Notes: generated from the sequence alone by a model not told the origin. 64,000 nt of DNA from Zantedeschia hybrid cultivar (GCA_030544215.1 JARZZO010000004.1:43141980-43205979); one strand, 5' to 3'; counted from the stretch's first letter, positions 22,215-33,690 are shown. Translations and numbers: made by a program.

Positions 22215-22646
22215 ATTGACAAGGTGCGAGCTGGTGTACTTGTGGGGACTGGCATGGGTGGGCTCTCAGTATTTTCTGATGGTGTCCAGGCTCTCATTGA
22301 AAAAGGTCCCAGAAAGATAACTCCATTCTTTATTCCTTATGCAATAACAAACATGGGCTCTGCATTGCTTGCGATGGATGTTGGGTTCATGGGTGCAAAT
22401 TATTCAATTTCAACTGCTTGTGCCACATCAAACTATTGTTTCTATGCTGCTGCAAACCATATACGACGAGGAGAGGCCGACATAATGCTTGCTGGTGGAA
22501 CTGAAGCTGCAATTATTCCCATTGGTTTGGGGGGTTTTGTGGCATGTAGAGCTTTGTCACAGAGAAACGATGATCCAAAGACTGCATCAAGGCCTTGGGA
22601 CAAGGACCGGGATGGCTTTGTTATGGGCGAAGGTGCTGGAATTCTG
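22215..22646 (+). CDS. KAS1: 3-oxoacyl-ACP synthase I, plastid: exon 2 (active-site Cys)
   Basis: 144 codons between TGTGTCAG and GTGAGG splice sites, phase 0 at both ends. It begins IDKVRAGVLVGTGMGG and carries FFIPYAITNMGSALLA, then the nucleophile Cys in SISTACATSNYCF, IRRGEADIMLAGGTEAA, GGFVACRALSQRNDDP and GFVMGEGAGIL. The Cys accepts the acyl chain from acyl-ACP. Near-complete agreement with plant KAS I shows purifying selection and makes a dead pseudogene unlikely. The frame listed from 22224 and its read-through to 22700 extend past the donor into intron 2. Confidence 0.93.
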
Positions 22647-23555
22647 GTGAGGATTATCTTAATTTTAAGCATAATCATGTTTCTCAGTTTTTTCATTTAA
22701 GTCCCTATATATATTTTTGAATTTAGGGATATCTGTCTAGTCTTCTGATTGATTTTTAACTTCATGCAATCATTTTTTTAAAATAAAGCAGTGTAGTTAA
22801 CGGATATACATAAAAATCTATATTTGTTGGGTAAGAATATTCTTTCCATGTTAAAGGAAAAAAAAGGAAAAAAACAACTTCCTGCTGTCAGGGGAGGCAG
22901 CACTGGCTTTCTTCTCCCCATCCCCACTCCCTCTTTCTCCCCCCACCCCATCCGAACACCCGTGGCATCTTCCTCCATTCTTCCCTCTCTCTTGCTCTCT
23001 CCAGTGTCTTCTTCCATTCTACTTGCTTTATGCTACTCATTCCTCCAAAAGAAATATGATGAAAGAGAATAGGACCAGCAGCTCTGGCCAGGGGCTGCTG
23101 GTTGCTGCAAGGCAACGACAGCCCCGATAGGGCCTAGCAGAAGCAGCAGACTCTAACGGGGCTGCTGGCTCGTTTTCAACAGCACTATGAACCTTGATCA
23201 GAGTGCTGTTGGATGCTACTACAAAGAGCCGCCATTGGGCCTCCTGTTGCAATGGGAAGGAGGGAATGAGGAGGATGAGTTACCACTTTCTACATCCTTC
23301 CTAGTGGATATAAAAGTGCAACTTTAGCGGTCGGGTTAAACTTAACTATGGTTTTATTAAGCTGACCTAAGGGCATTGTTCAAAATATAGCAAAGAGGGC
23401 TTATCTCTGAACATTAGGAGATTCTGGGGAGTGAAAAGTAAAGATGGAGATTAGGGCATTTCTTTTCTGCAAGCTCAGTGATGAAGAGTAGGGTGTTAGA
23501 AGATGTGGCTGATTTTTATGTGTCTCTACACAGAAGAGGATAGATAGAGGCCATC
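22647..23555. other. Start of KAS I intron 2, nothing recognised
   Basis: Contains a CT/CCA-rich block (22900-23010) and a CAGCAG-type block (23080-23230) but no protein domain or terminal repeat that can be supported. Confidence 0.4.
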
Positions 23556-23830
23556 CCTTAATAGCCGTTTTTTTTAAAGTGTGGTTTGAAGGCTGAAGCA
23601 GCTCTTGTGAAGCCATTGTCTAAGGAGTAAATAAGGCATGTTTGGAGAAGGTTGGCAAGACATAAGATGCTGGAACCGGATGGCTTTCCCCTCATTTTGT
23701 ATCAACACTTTTTGGAGTTGATGGAAGAAGATATTGAAGCTATTGATCATGGGTTTTTAGGAGTTGATGATACTATTCACTTCACTGCCATCGGGGGAGA
23801 GCAATTGTAGGTTCTATGGTTGATGTGGGC
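23556..23830 (+). pseudogene. L1-type LINE reverse transcriptase fragment (first part)
   Basis: With stops and shifts the plus strand reads LARHKMLEPDGFPLILYQHF and LELMEEDIEA, the 'GPDGF' block at the start of plant L1 reverse transcriptase. It breaks off where LTR sequence of a gypsy element begins and seems to resume at 27095. Confidence 0.75.
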
Positions 23831-24290
23831 AATGGAGGAGGAGGGGTGATGGGGGACAACGAAGACAAGGGGGGGGGTTGGGGAGACTACCGGCGTCGCA
23901 ATGACTGTGGGGAGGCCTTCGACATCGCATTGGCGGCTTGGGCGTCACACCCAACCCTTTCGCAGGACATATTTGACCCCGTCATGGGGTCGTCTTCTTT
24001 GTTGCAGAGAGAAACTCTATAAAATAACTTAAAATTTGTAATAATATTCATTCATAAATTAAAAAGAGATATTACAAACATATATATAGTGTTTAGGTCC
24101 TTTAGGAACCTTTTCGACTTAAACAACTATCCTTAATAATTAGTGTGAAAATCACACCTAAAAATCCAGAAAAATATAAAAGCACCTAATGGGCCATAAA
24201 TGGGTCAAATAAAATCAAATAAAAGTGTTTCTAAATATCAAATATCTCTAGGTCGTCTCCGAGCTAAAGGGAAGTCGTAACGGCTCTTTG
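23831..24290 (-). mobile_element. LTR of the chromovirus remnant (minus orientation)
   Basis: Its reverse complement aligns with 26720-27090: shared TTTATTTGACYCRTTT, GGATTTTTAGGTGTG, CCTAAACACTATA-like and TGCGAMAGGGYTGGGTGYGACG segments in the same order. It lies at the 3' side of the minus-strand gypsy pol, where a 3' LTR is expected. The outer edge is approximate. Confidence 0.65.
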
Positions 24291-24299
24291 ACGGGGATA

Positions 24300-26700
24300 G
24301 ACGCGGCTTGTATCGAACCGTTTGATGGCTCTGGTGTCCTCACCAATCCTCCTTGCCTGGGAGGAACTCGTCCTGTCGAGTAAGGGTTGTTGTTGCTTTG
24401 GTAGCGCTTTAAGAGATCATGGTCGATCTTCTATAACTCAGCTTGTGTAATCCATGTATCATCTAAGGGTGGCCGTCCCCTCCAGTGAACCAGATATCGG
24501 TAGTGCGCTCCCTCTCAAGATGTACCAACCTGTTTGTCTAGTATATGCTCAATTTGCTTACGCCGTATAAGTATAGGGGCTGCAGGTGGACACTCCTATG
24601 TGGGGATCGCTTATAAGGAGAGTAAAAGGTTACAAGGGGAGCGAAAGACTCAAACGGATCACTAGGTATTACTGTTGGGTTTCGGTATGGTACCAGATTA
24701 GAGGCATTGAATGTGGAGCTAATACCATAATCTGGAGGTAAATCAACAAAATATGCATTGGGCCCTATCCCTTTTAGGATCTTGAAAGGACTGGCTCCTT
24801 GAGTTTGCAACTTCTTGACGTTTCCAGGCCTGATCATGATGTAGTCACCCTCCTTAAACTCTTGTGGACGTTGGTGTGCATCTACGAATTCCTTATAATA
24901 CTCATTACTGATCTCAATATGATGGCATATGGTATCATGTAAATTCTTAATATACTTAGCTAAAGACTTAGCAAACTCTGACACATGGGCATGAATGGGC
25001 AAGGGAACTAGATGTACATGTCTCCTAGGTCTATCGCTAGTGACTATCTTAAAAGGACTCATACCTGTAGACCTATTGCCTGAATCATTATATGCAAACT
25101 CAGCATAAGATAAGATCAGATCCCAATTATGCGTAGGTCTATCGCTAGTGACTATCTTAAAAGGACTCATACCTGTAGACCTATTGCCTGAATCATTATA
25201 TGCAAACTCAGCATAAGATAAGATCAGATCCCAATTATGCGTATGTTCTCTTACTAAACATCGTAATAGAATCCCAAGACTCCTATTGACTACTTCAGTT
25301 TGTCCATCGGTCTGAAGGTGACGAGCTATGGAAAACTTGAGTTTTGTGCCCATTATATGTCACAAGGTCTTCAAAAATAACTCGTAAATCAGACATCCTT
25401 GTCAGAGACTATGGTCTTTAGCAACCTTTGCAAACGGACAACTTCATCTAGAAACAAATGGGTTGCTCTAGATGCATCAGAAGTCTTATAATTAAGGACA
25501 AAGTGAAATATTTTAGAGAACTTGTCGACAACCACTAAGATGGAATCGTGCTTATGGGCCATTAATTGCAGGTCTAAAACACAGTTCATGTTAACATCTT
25601 GCCACGGACTATCTGGCACGGGAAGTAGAGTGTACAAATTGGTGTTCTATATTCTTTGCCTAACTGTAGCGCATGTGTGACACTGAACTACGATGCATGC
25701 CACGTCACACGTCAGGTTAGTCCAATAGAACCGATACTCCACCAACTCGATGGTCTTATTGCCTCTGAAGTGACTAACTAGATCACCCACATATATCTCC
25801 CAAACTAAGAAGTCACGAACCGAAGTCTCCGGAATACACAATCTCTCTCTATAAAAAAGATAACGCTCCTGAAGAAGATGCTTAGTAAACTCTTTGGAGG
25901 GTCCAAATTGATGTGCAATATGGATCAGATCAAAATCAGGACAAATAGGGTACTCCCATCGGAACCTCTCAAATCTAGTGACCTCAGTACTGACATTAGA
26001 TAAAAGATAAGCTCGAGGACCCAGTACGTGAACCACACGATTCTCTACACCCACTCGATGTTTGAGAACAAATGTGTACGTCTGGAGAAATTCTACCCAA
26101 TGACTGTACTTAGGGTTAAGCTTCTTCTAGGCATGGAGAAACCTAAGGATCTCATGACCGGAATATAGGACAAATTCCTTAGGCAGAAGATAGTGTCTCT
26201 AATAATGCAACACATAGACTACCACATAAAACTCCTTGTCTTAGGTAGAATACCTCAACTTAACATCATTTAATTTTTCGCTGTAGTATGCAACAAAATG
26301 GCCCTCTTGGCTCAACACTACACCTATGCCAACACTAGAAGCATCACATGAAACGTCAAATATCTTAGAGAAATTAGGTAATCGAAGAACATGTGCCTGA
26401 GTCAGCTGCTCCTTGATATCACGAAAAGTTGATGCCGTAGCCTTGATCCAAACAAAGGCTCCTTTGTTGATGCAATATGTGATTGGGGCCATAATTGTGC
26501 TGAACCCACGTATGAATTGACAGTAGAATGTAGCCAAACCATGAAAACTATGGACATCATGGACATTCTGAGGCTATCATGGACATTCTAACTTTCTCAG
26601 GGTCAGCAAGAACACCCCTACTGGATACAATGAATTCCAAGAAGACTATCCTGTCAGCCAGAAATGCACACTTCTAGAGGTTGCCAGAGCACTTCCGAAG
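24300..26700 (-). pseudogene. Ty3/gypsy chromovirus pol remnant (RT end, RNase H, integrase, chromodomain)
   Basis: Read on the minus strand in order: the RT thumb and RNase H (26241-26537, FYCQFIRGFS, SCDASSVGIGVVLSQEG), a long zinc-binding linker (25647-26054), the integrase core (25389-25637, DSILVVVDKFSK and KTIVSDKDV with a catalytic Asp), the integrase C-terminal half (24538-25353, DGQTEVVNRSLG, WDLILSYAEFAYN), and at 24425-24560 a decayed chromodomain (YLVHWRGRPPLDDTWI) interrupted by stops. The chromodomain identifies a chromovirus, whose integrase targets heterochromatin. The 5' half of RT, protease and gag are missing. Many stops make it inactive. Confidence 0.88.
25026..25241 (-). 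repeat. Exact 108-bp tandem duplication inside the integrase
   Basis: 25026-25133 and 25134-25241 appear identical base for base. 108 bp is 36 codons, so the frame is kept and the segment from HNWDLILSYAEFAYN to the ITSDRP-like end occurs twice in the 24538-25353 frame. Confidence 0.9.
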
Positions 26701-26714
26701 CGTAGTCTATTTTT

Positions 26715-27094
26715 AGAGGAGTCTTTAGATATTTTATTTGACTCGTTTGGAGCCCATTTAGCATGTTTTCTATTTTTCTGATTTTTAGGTGTGTTTTTTA
26801 TTTTTTAAGAATGTTTAATGCGAATTTATGTAATAATTATCTAGTTAGGGCAATTTGAGTCTATTCTAGAGTTGGGTAGTCTAGTTGTAGTCGGAAAGGC
26901 CTCTAAACACTATAAATATACATGGATATGTCCTTTTAATTTATGGATGGTTTTTAGTACGAATTTCGATGATTTTTTGGTGTTGTTCTCTACGACGGAG
27001 AAGATGACCTTGCAAACGGGTCGAATTTACTTTGCGACAGGGCTGGGTGCGACGCTGGTACTCTCCCCAAACCCCTTCTTCTTCGCAGGGGCTT
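26715..27094 (+). mobile_element. Second LTR copy of the chromovirus family, plus orientation
   Basis: Homologous to the reverse complement of 23831-24290 (see that entry) and containing a TATA-like CTATAAATATAC at 26910-26921. It begins right where the minus-strand RT is cut off and points the other way, so the pol fragment lies between inverted LTRs. Confidence 0.65.
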
Positions 27095-27390
27095 GGGGTC
27101 AAGGTGAATTTTGAAAAAGGCTGCTATGATTCTGTGCCATAGAGTGGGGGACTTTGCTGTTATTACTTGGGGCTACCTTTGTCTCTAAGTACAATGTATT
27201 GCAAGGACTACGACAGCATGATACGAAGTTTTAGAAGTGCTTTGAAGCATGGAAAAGGAGGCTCTTGTCTTATGAAGGGAGATTCACACTATGCAAAGAT
27301 GTCCTTTCTAGTGTCCCTATCTACTTTCTTGTTAGGGATCTAGAAGTAAGTGGCCAGAAGATTTTTTTTCAGAAGAACTGATACTTCTAA
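27095..27390 (+). pseudogene. L1-type LINE reverse transcriptase fragment (second part)
   Basis: Reads KVNFEKG, then in shifting frames YLGLPLSLSTMY, CFEAWKRRLLSYEGRFTLCKDVLSSVPIYFL. This is the standard L1 sequence downstream of the RT active site. It directly follows the plus-orientation LTR. Confidence 0.8.
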
Positions 27391-27575
27391 AATAAATCAA
27401 CTCCAATTATATAGAAACGACAAAGGTCTAATGAAATGTTTTCTTCTCCATAAAGTCTACTTTGCCAGATAATGCAGTCTTTTCTTTCTCTCCATATGAA
27501 GATTGGAACCAATTCAATGCAAATTCTCTTGGCATGGGAGTGGGAGAAGAATACAGTATATGTTGGCATGGCATG
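27390..27575 (-). pseudogene. LINE ORF2 C-terminal fragment, minus strand
   Basis: The minus strand reads SYGEKEKTALSGKVDFMEK followed by a hydrophobic tail, resembling the 'W.ERN.RIF.GK' end of plant L1 ORF2. A related antisense fragment lies at 32900-33000. Confidence 0.5.
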
Positions 27576-27724
27576 TGGTGTGGCAAGATTTTTAAGGACA
27601 AGGAAATAGGAGACCTAGGTGTCTCGAACCTTGAAGCTCCTACCTTACCCTTGTTGTGTATGTTACCAGACATGGGAAAGATCATGGCATGTCTACCTTA
27701 TTACGAACATCTAATAGAAAGAGG

Positions 27725-27869
27725 CATGGTTGTCAGTATCAGCCGATACCGGTACGTACCGGTATCGGCCGGCACCGGTACCACTCCTATAGAGGGTATC
27801 GGAGGATACTGGGCCGGTACGAACCGGTATCGGTACCCACCGATACCGGTACCGGTACTGGCATCCATG
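27725..27869. mobile_element. hAT-type MITE (145 bp), palindromic GATACCGG family, copy 1
   Basis: Ends are CATGGTTGTCAGTATC and, read inward from the right, CATGGATGCCAGTACC. The exact 8-bp direct repeat GAAAGAGG flanks it (27717-27724, 27870-27877). The interior is almost wholly made of GGTACCGGTATCGGCC-type palindromes. It has no coding capacity. Copies 2 and 3 are at 39503 and 42202. Confidence 0.9.
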
Positions 27870-28008
27870 GAAAGAGGACTAAAAGATAGGATTAAAATGG
27901 AGTAATATAAAGAGGACTAAACCAGAGGTTCCAAAATAGGATCGAAATAGAGTATCTCAAGGCAAAAAGGACCAGAACTCCATGAACTCCCTAACATGGA
28001 CCTAAAAC

Positions 28009-28500
28009 TCATAGTCCATCATGAATCAAGAGTTTGGCATCCAAAACCCTGACGTTTAGACTTGTCTTAGACTTTGAGGAGGTCAACAATCTGCTTATCA
28101 GAAGTGATGGGAGGAGAAGTGAGGGTATAGAGAGATAGTACTGACAGCTGAAATGTTGGTCAATTTCAATATGGTTTGATTGTCCAAGGAAGACTGGATT
28201 GTTTGTCACCTGAAAAGGTGCTTCGACCAAGATATATCAGAGTAGAAGTTGGGGAAGCAACACAAAAATTACAAAGATGCTGCAACCATTTATCTTAGTA
28301 GAAGCATCAGCCATAGCATGATACTCAACCTCAATACTAGAACAAGCATTTACTAGTTTCTCACTATGCCATAGACAAGAGAAGTTTCCAAGAAAATACA
28401 AAACCCCATGGCAGGACTGCAGGATGGCAAGTAGTGGGATCACCCGTACAGTCGATATTGTGAAAAGCTTGCAGCTCAAGTGAGGAGGTGTAGTGGACAT
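28009..28500 (-). pseudogene. Ty1/copia RNase H C-terminal fragment
   Basis: The minus strand reads YFLGNFSCLWHSEKLVNACS, then SIEVEYHAMADASTKI, and in the neighbouring frame SNHIEIDQHF and LLTSSKSKTSLNVRV. This is the usual end of copia pol (the 'SSTEAEYRAMA' and 'TKHIEIDCHF' blocks). RNase H removes element RNA from the RNA-DNA hybrid. Frame changes at about 28235 make it inactive. Confidence 0.82.
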
Positions 28501-29077
28501 GAATAAAGAATGTCAAATGGATCTACCTATTTTGCAGGGGGTTGGTTCAAGGGTGTTAAGCTAATCGGATCTGGCCAAATGGTCTAGATCTGATAACTTG
28601 ATATATAAAAGGCCCATTCTTATCTTAACCATCACCTTCTCCACCCAAAGCCGAAGGATGCATCAAAAAACCGTGGATGGTATTGCAAGAAGACTGCAGG
28701 AAATGTGTCATATCCAATGACAGCTTCAGAGGTGGTGGATGACAGCAACAAGGATGGAGAACAACCTAAAGTTGCTTAAAGGCAGTAACAGCGGCAGGAG
28801 CAGCAGCAACACTGGCAGCACAGGGTGGACATCAACATCTTTGAAAGTTGGGTGTAGAGCAGTGGTAGCAGAGGCTGGGGAGGTGTGGACAGCACTGGAT
28901 GTCGGTGTCATTGTCGGCGAACAGATTTTTGAAGTTTGCACTGCAGGAAAAGGATCTAAACCACTCTGAATGCCATCATGAAGTACAGGTACCAGGGACA
29001 AATGAAGCTCTCATGCGATATTATCAGTTATGAAAAGATAATGATGTCCTTATCTAATTATGAATAGCGCAGCAATG
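28501..29077. other. Between copia fragment and MITE: GCAGCA-rich stretch, unassigned
   Basis: The open frame 28739-28969 is Ser/Gly/Asn/Thr-rich, its mirror frame is equally low in complexity, and no domain is visible. A TATATAAAAGGCCC box at 28600 could be the start region of a retrotransposon LTR, but this is unsupported. A near-copy of 27901-27992 occurs at 29437-29512 (AAAGAGGAC.AAACCAGAGG, CATGAACTC), bracketing the whole block. Confidence 0.35.
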
Positions 29078-29085
29078 CTGTATAT

Positions 29086-29419
29086 CATGGTTTGCCATAT
29101 CGTACTAGATCGTGTCGACTCGTGCAAGTAGACTCGTATTTGGGCGAGTCCGATCCTCTGGCACGCACTGAGTCGGACTGGATCGTATCGACTCATACAT
29201 GTACAATGGACTGTTTTAAATTGAGTTTATCTGATTTGATATGTAAAATTACACTTTTATATCAATTAATAGGGTACATTTATCTAAAATATGGCTAAAA
29301 CTTGTTACTTTTAACAAATTCATTGGCTTGACTCCTGCGAGTCAGCCCGAGTCAGATTGGATCCAACTCATATCTGGGACGATACGATCTGATACAGATC
29401 CTTGAGTTGGCGAACCTTG
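29086..29419. mobile_element. hAT-type MITE (334 bp), ACTCG-rich family
   Basis: Ends are CATGGTTTGCCA and, read inward from the right, CAAGGTTCGCCA. The flanking 8-bp direct repeats are CTGTATAT (29078-29085) and CTGTATAA (29420-29427). The interior is rich in GACTCG and CGAGTC words at both ends. It is non-coding. The short frame 29092-29298 spans it and is not a gene. Confidence 0.8.
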
Positions 29420-29519
29420 CTGTATAAGTTATGTTTCTAATACAAAGAGGACGAAACCAGAGGTACCTAAAAAAGGCAATACAAATGTGACTAGAACTAC
29501 ATGAACTCTCTCAAGATGT

Positions 29520-30250
29520 AAACGGCTGTGGAAGTGGGGACAACAGGACATTGGTCTCTGGCAAGATATCATGAAGCAGAAATACTACAGGAACAGTTAG
29601 GCATGGGACTTATTACCTTTTGTTTCTGGTGGCCTTTCTAGTATGCTGAAAGGTGTAACATAGATGAGGGATACTTGCGATATAGGCATTTTCAGTCTAT
29701 TTGGGAAGTGTGCAAAGGCCTATCTTCTGGAGTATAGATGGTGAGGTGACAAGAGCTTGGCAAAAGAATTTCAGTTTCTTTATTGCCTTGCTGTCAGCTA
29801 GAGGGTTCCGTGTTAGACAAATATATGCATGGTGGAGGTTGGTTTCCAACTTTCTGGAGGAATCTTACAGATGATAAGATAACTTGGTTTCACGCAATGC
29901 TGGCCCATTTGGAAGGCTCTTCGATTGAACACGATATTACTGACGGCTGGACTTTGAGATGAGAAGGCAATGGGGACTTTTCAGCGAGATCTGCTTATCA
30001 ATTTCTTGCAGGTGGGGGGACCGGATTCCTCTTCTTGCAACATGTACGATGCTTATGCTTACCTTTGAAGCTGTAGATCTTTTTATGGAGGGCTAGTCAA
30101 GGCAGGCTATTTACACATTTTTGTCTGGTGCAATTCATGCAGGAGCAGCAGGAAATTGGAACTAATTATCCCATTTATGATGAAGAGGATGGAGTCTAAG
30201 AATCACATTTTTGTGCAGTGTCTTTTGCAGAGTTTGTGAGGAAGGAGATT
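29520..30250 (+). pseudogene. L1-type LINE ORF2 3' part with zinc-binding RT-associated domain (third part)
   Basis: Shifting frames give WRLVSNFLEES, then a FSARSAYQFL-like block (GDFSARSAYQFLAGG), then FFMEG..SRQAIYTF and LFTHFC. This resembles the zf-RVT region of plant L1 elements. It fits as the continuation of 27095-27390 after an insertion of about 2.1 kb, and is strongly decayed. Confidence 0.7.
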
Positions 30251-31850
30251 GATGTAGGACGTAACTAAAATGTGACGAGTGATATCAATGAGCACATCAG
30301 CAAAAGCAATGGACATCCAAATGCTAGCATTTTTCCGATGACAATTAACAATTCCAAATGATTGATAATCCAAGTGAAATTACAAGTGTGTAGCACGTTG
30401 CATGCAAAAACCAAAGCAAATAAACAGATCAAAGCTAGATAGGAACTACTGTGTAGATTAGGGAATGCTCCAATTATCAATGTAGCAGAACTGGGGGTTG
30501 GGACAGTTTGCTTTCTCACAAATTCACACAATCCCAGCAGCAATTTTGTCACATAATATACGAACTAAAAAGCATTGATAGGAGTGGGCTCTCAATCACC
30601 ACATGAGCAGACTTAAACAATCTAGAATTAGCGGGTTAATCTACCAGTTCAGCCAAGTTGATGGTAGAACACTAACCTGTGCAAACGATAGGCTTAACTC
30701 CAATTCCAAGAATGTCAGCCTTCCTCCAACCTAAGTATCAGACCTGGCAGCATAGATGCTCAACAGGTGAACTGGAATGAATATACACGGAGCTGGTGCT
30801 GTCAATCCAGGTCCCATGGTTCCTCTGTCAACAAACAAAAAAAATACATGAAACAGATCACAGCCAACAGATTATAAGAGTGGCCCTCGCTGACGAGATT
30901 GAGAGAGAAGAGGAAAATGACGTGCTCTCTCACAGGTTGGCCAAGATCCACATGTCTACTAGCTTCAAATTTCTCCTTCCATGCTACGCTTAAAATCTGG
31001 TAGGATAACCATAGGACAGGTGGACTAATGCAGTCAAACCCAGACTTCATGGCTTCTCATGCATCAGAGCAGACAGAACAAACACAAGACAGGTGGCCAG
31101 GTCAGATCAAATCCAGACTCCATGAATCCCCAACTGAAAAATCACAACGAATAAGAGCTCTGGTATTTTTCCCACGGGGAACACAGACAAATCAGCTAAC
31201 AAGAATACATGTACAGGGGACACTCCACACGATCTACAGAAGGGCCAGGCGGGAGAGTCTTGCTGTCATGGACCTCGTGGTCGATGAAGCTTCCTCGATG
31301 GACTGGTTGGTTTGGTCCTCAAATCCAGCAGGTAACAAAGCACATCATGACGCTCTTAGCCAGTTCGTCACCTTCTTTGGTGGATATTAGAACAGGTAGT
31401 GGTGACAATGGGTGGGGATCTCTTTCCAGAACTAGATCAGCCAATCGAAACTGATGAGAGACAGGAGGTAACCACATCACTATCTATGGACCAGTCCATT
31501 GTGTGGAAGAGAAGGGGGTCTGACCTGAACAGAGCTGTCGTTTCCCCCCAATGCTGGCCAACGGATGGAGATCTGATGGAGGAGAGGCACTGCCTCACTT
31601 TCACGGCGCCCTCTTGTGTAGGATGGCAAGCAGAATGATGTGTCGACCCGATCACAGGGACTGATCCACTCACCAGGCACGGCCATGCAGGCTTCCGTGG
31701 CGGTTCGTCTTCTCCGAGTCTAAGCTTGGTTTTGAGTGGTGGCACGTTGGCAAGGAAGCCGGCTGTGATGGGAAGAAGAAGAGATGGGGGGGGGGGGAGA
31801 AGATGCAGAGGAAGAGGGAAGAAGATGATGGCAGCGCTGGATGCTTGGGC
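30251..31850. other. KAS I intron 2, unassigned stretch
   Basis: No protein domain was recognised. Short frames around 31028-31745 on both strands lack protein-like features. A poly-G run lies at about 31785-31799. Confidence 0.35.
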
Positions 31851-31856
31851 CTCATG

Positions 31857-32012
31857 CCCCTCCCTCTCACAGGGTACTCATCCCCTCAGGGGACCATCTT
31901 TTAGGGTTTTTCCCATAAAAGTGAACTTTTCTCTCCCCTCCCTCTCACAGGGCACTCATCCCCTCATGGGACCATCTTTTAGGCTTTCTCCCATACAAAA
32001 TAACTTTTCTCT
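31857..32012. repeat. 78-bp tandem duplication
   Basis: 31857-31934 and 31935-32012 align at a period of 78 bp with few differences, sharing CCCCTCCCTCTCACAGGG, CTCATCCCCTCA.GGGACC and ATCTTTTAGG words. A TATA-like box on the minus strand (CTATAAAAGGGGC, about 32050-32062) lies just beyond, so this may be the U5/R side of a minus-oriented LTR. That is only a suggestion. Confidence 0.7.
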
Positions 32013-32639
32013 CTATTGCATTCTTCATTTACTCCTCACAAAATTACAAAAGCCCCTTTTATAGGGAGGGCAAAAAAATCGTGGGACACTTTTGTCCTCC
32101 TGTTTTATCCCAAAGATGACCATATCACATAAAAGGCCCAGTATTAACTGAAGCCCAACTAAAGACAGATGTCCATGCTCACTAAAAGCAAAATAAAAAA
32201 AATAACGAAAATACATAGGAAAAGAAAATAACAAAGTGCTCTGGCTGCCACTAAACCTGCAAACCGTATCTAAGCCACTGTGATGATGTGATCCTCTATC
32301 TCATCAATGATACACATTCTAGGTCATGTTGAGATTGGGCTCCAGTGCCCTCACCAGAGAAGGTCCAGAGAATTCAAATACTCTGGCATTTTCTAGGGAA
32401 TGTGTAACAATTGATCCAAAGATGGTCTTAAAGATGGACGACAGGTATTGCTTGGGAAAAGTTTGTCATTTTACCACCAATTCTATTGTAGCAAACAGAG
32501 AGTATAATCCAGTAAGAGGGAGCAGAGTTTCCTCCCTCACAAATTAAAATACAAAATAAAGGAGGCGACAATTATAAGTGATTGACCTTCCTCATCCAAC
32601 TACTCAGAGCCTTATCCCTTCTATTTAGCATTGGCGACA

Positions 32640-32900
32640 TGCATCCTGTACCACCATATTAATATGTCCAATGCCATACTCGTGGTTAACATGGGAACGC
32701 CAAGTCTTATCTAACTACGTCTAACCACTTCATTTTAGGTCTTCTCTGGTGTCTTCTACTCTCCTCCATTCTAATTTGATCACACCTCTGAACTGGTGCT
32801 GAACTTGGGTGGTGATGTACATGACCAAGCCATCTTAGCTTATTCTCCCCAAGCTTAATGTCAATAGGACCTACACCTAAATCCTTATCCAACTATTAAA
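32640..32900 (-). pseudogene. RTE-type LINE C-terminal fragment
   Basis: The minus strand 32707-32892 reads DLGVGPIDIKLGENKLRWLG, then HVHHHPSSAPVQRCDQI and RRHQRRPKMKWLDVVR. The 'RLRWFGHV..RP..APV.R' and 'GRPK.TW' blocks are the hallmark C-terminus of plant RTE LINEs, distinct from the L1 fragments around it. Only the end of ORF2 is present, as is usual for 5'-truncated insertions. Confidence 0.85.
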
Positions 32901-33690
32901 AGAAATGCCCAAATGAACCCTCCTCCAATTATAAAGAAACGAGAAAGCCCTAATAATAGCATTTTCAATATAAATTCTACTTCCCCAGAATATGTGATTG
33001 TTTCTTTCCCTCCGGATACTCTAGTAGTCTAGTGTATACCATGGAGAACAGTGAGTAAGAGCTGGTTTCAGTATTCTTTCCCAGGTTGAGTCAGGTTTCT
33101 GAAAAACCTTTGTGTCTTGAGAAGAGCTCAAGTTCAACTGGAGCAGGTTACTGAACACCTTCTACACCTCTATGCCAACACAGCATGTAAAAAAAGGATG
33201 GCCAGTGTCTTCATTGTCTTCTCCCCAAAAAGAACATACAACATCATAGCCTCTTTTGCACTTCCTTCTATATACTTCTCTAATAATCCTGTTTTCAAAA
33301 GCAAGCCACATGAGAGCCTTGACCTTGATGGATAGTCAAGCATGACAAGAAGATTCTTATTTGGAGGAAATAATAGGATTTTTAGTCACTTTAGGCTGGT
33401 GGCTGAAATTGATTTTCTTCTTTTCTCTTCTGTAGGGTGACAGAATGTGTTTGGCTCTTGGGGAATGAGAATAGATAGCGTAATCCAGTCTTTGAGAGGT
33501 TGTGTATGAGGTCACCCAGTACCCTCTTGGTATTGAGAGATTGTCTGGTTGGGGGGGGGGGATTCGTACTTCTTTTACTTTAAGAATAGGTAACTGAATA
33601 TCTTTCCATTTTTCTCCTCTTGGAAATAAGTTTTTCGAAAGTCGAGATTGGTGTTGGCATGGCATTCCCAGAGGCAGCAGAATTGCCCTA
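32901..33690 (-). pseudogene. L1-type LINE ORF2 3' fragment, minus strand
   Basis: Read on the minus strand: RERNNHIFWGSRIYIENAII at about 32940-33010, preceded by a heavily decayed zf-RVT-like region (ALTHCSPWYTL and a Cys-rich block around 33180-33350). Some nearby sequence matches the antisense piece at 27390-27575. A poly-G run lies at 33549-33561. Confidence 0.6.
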
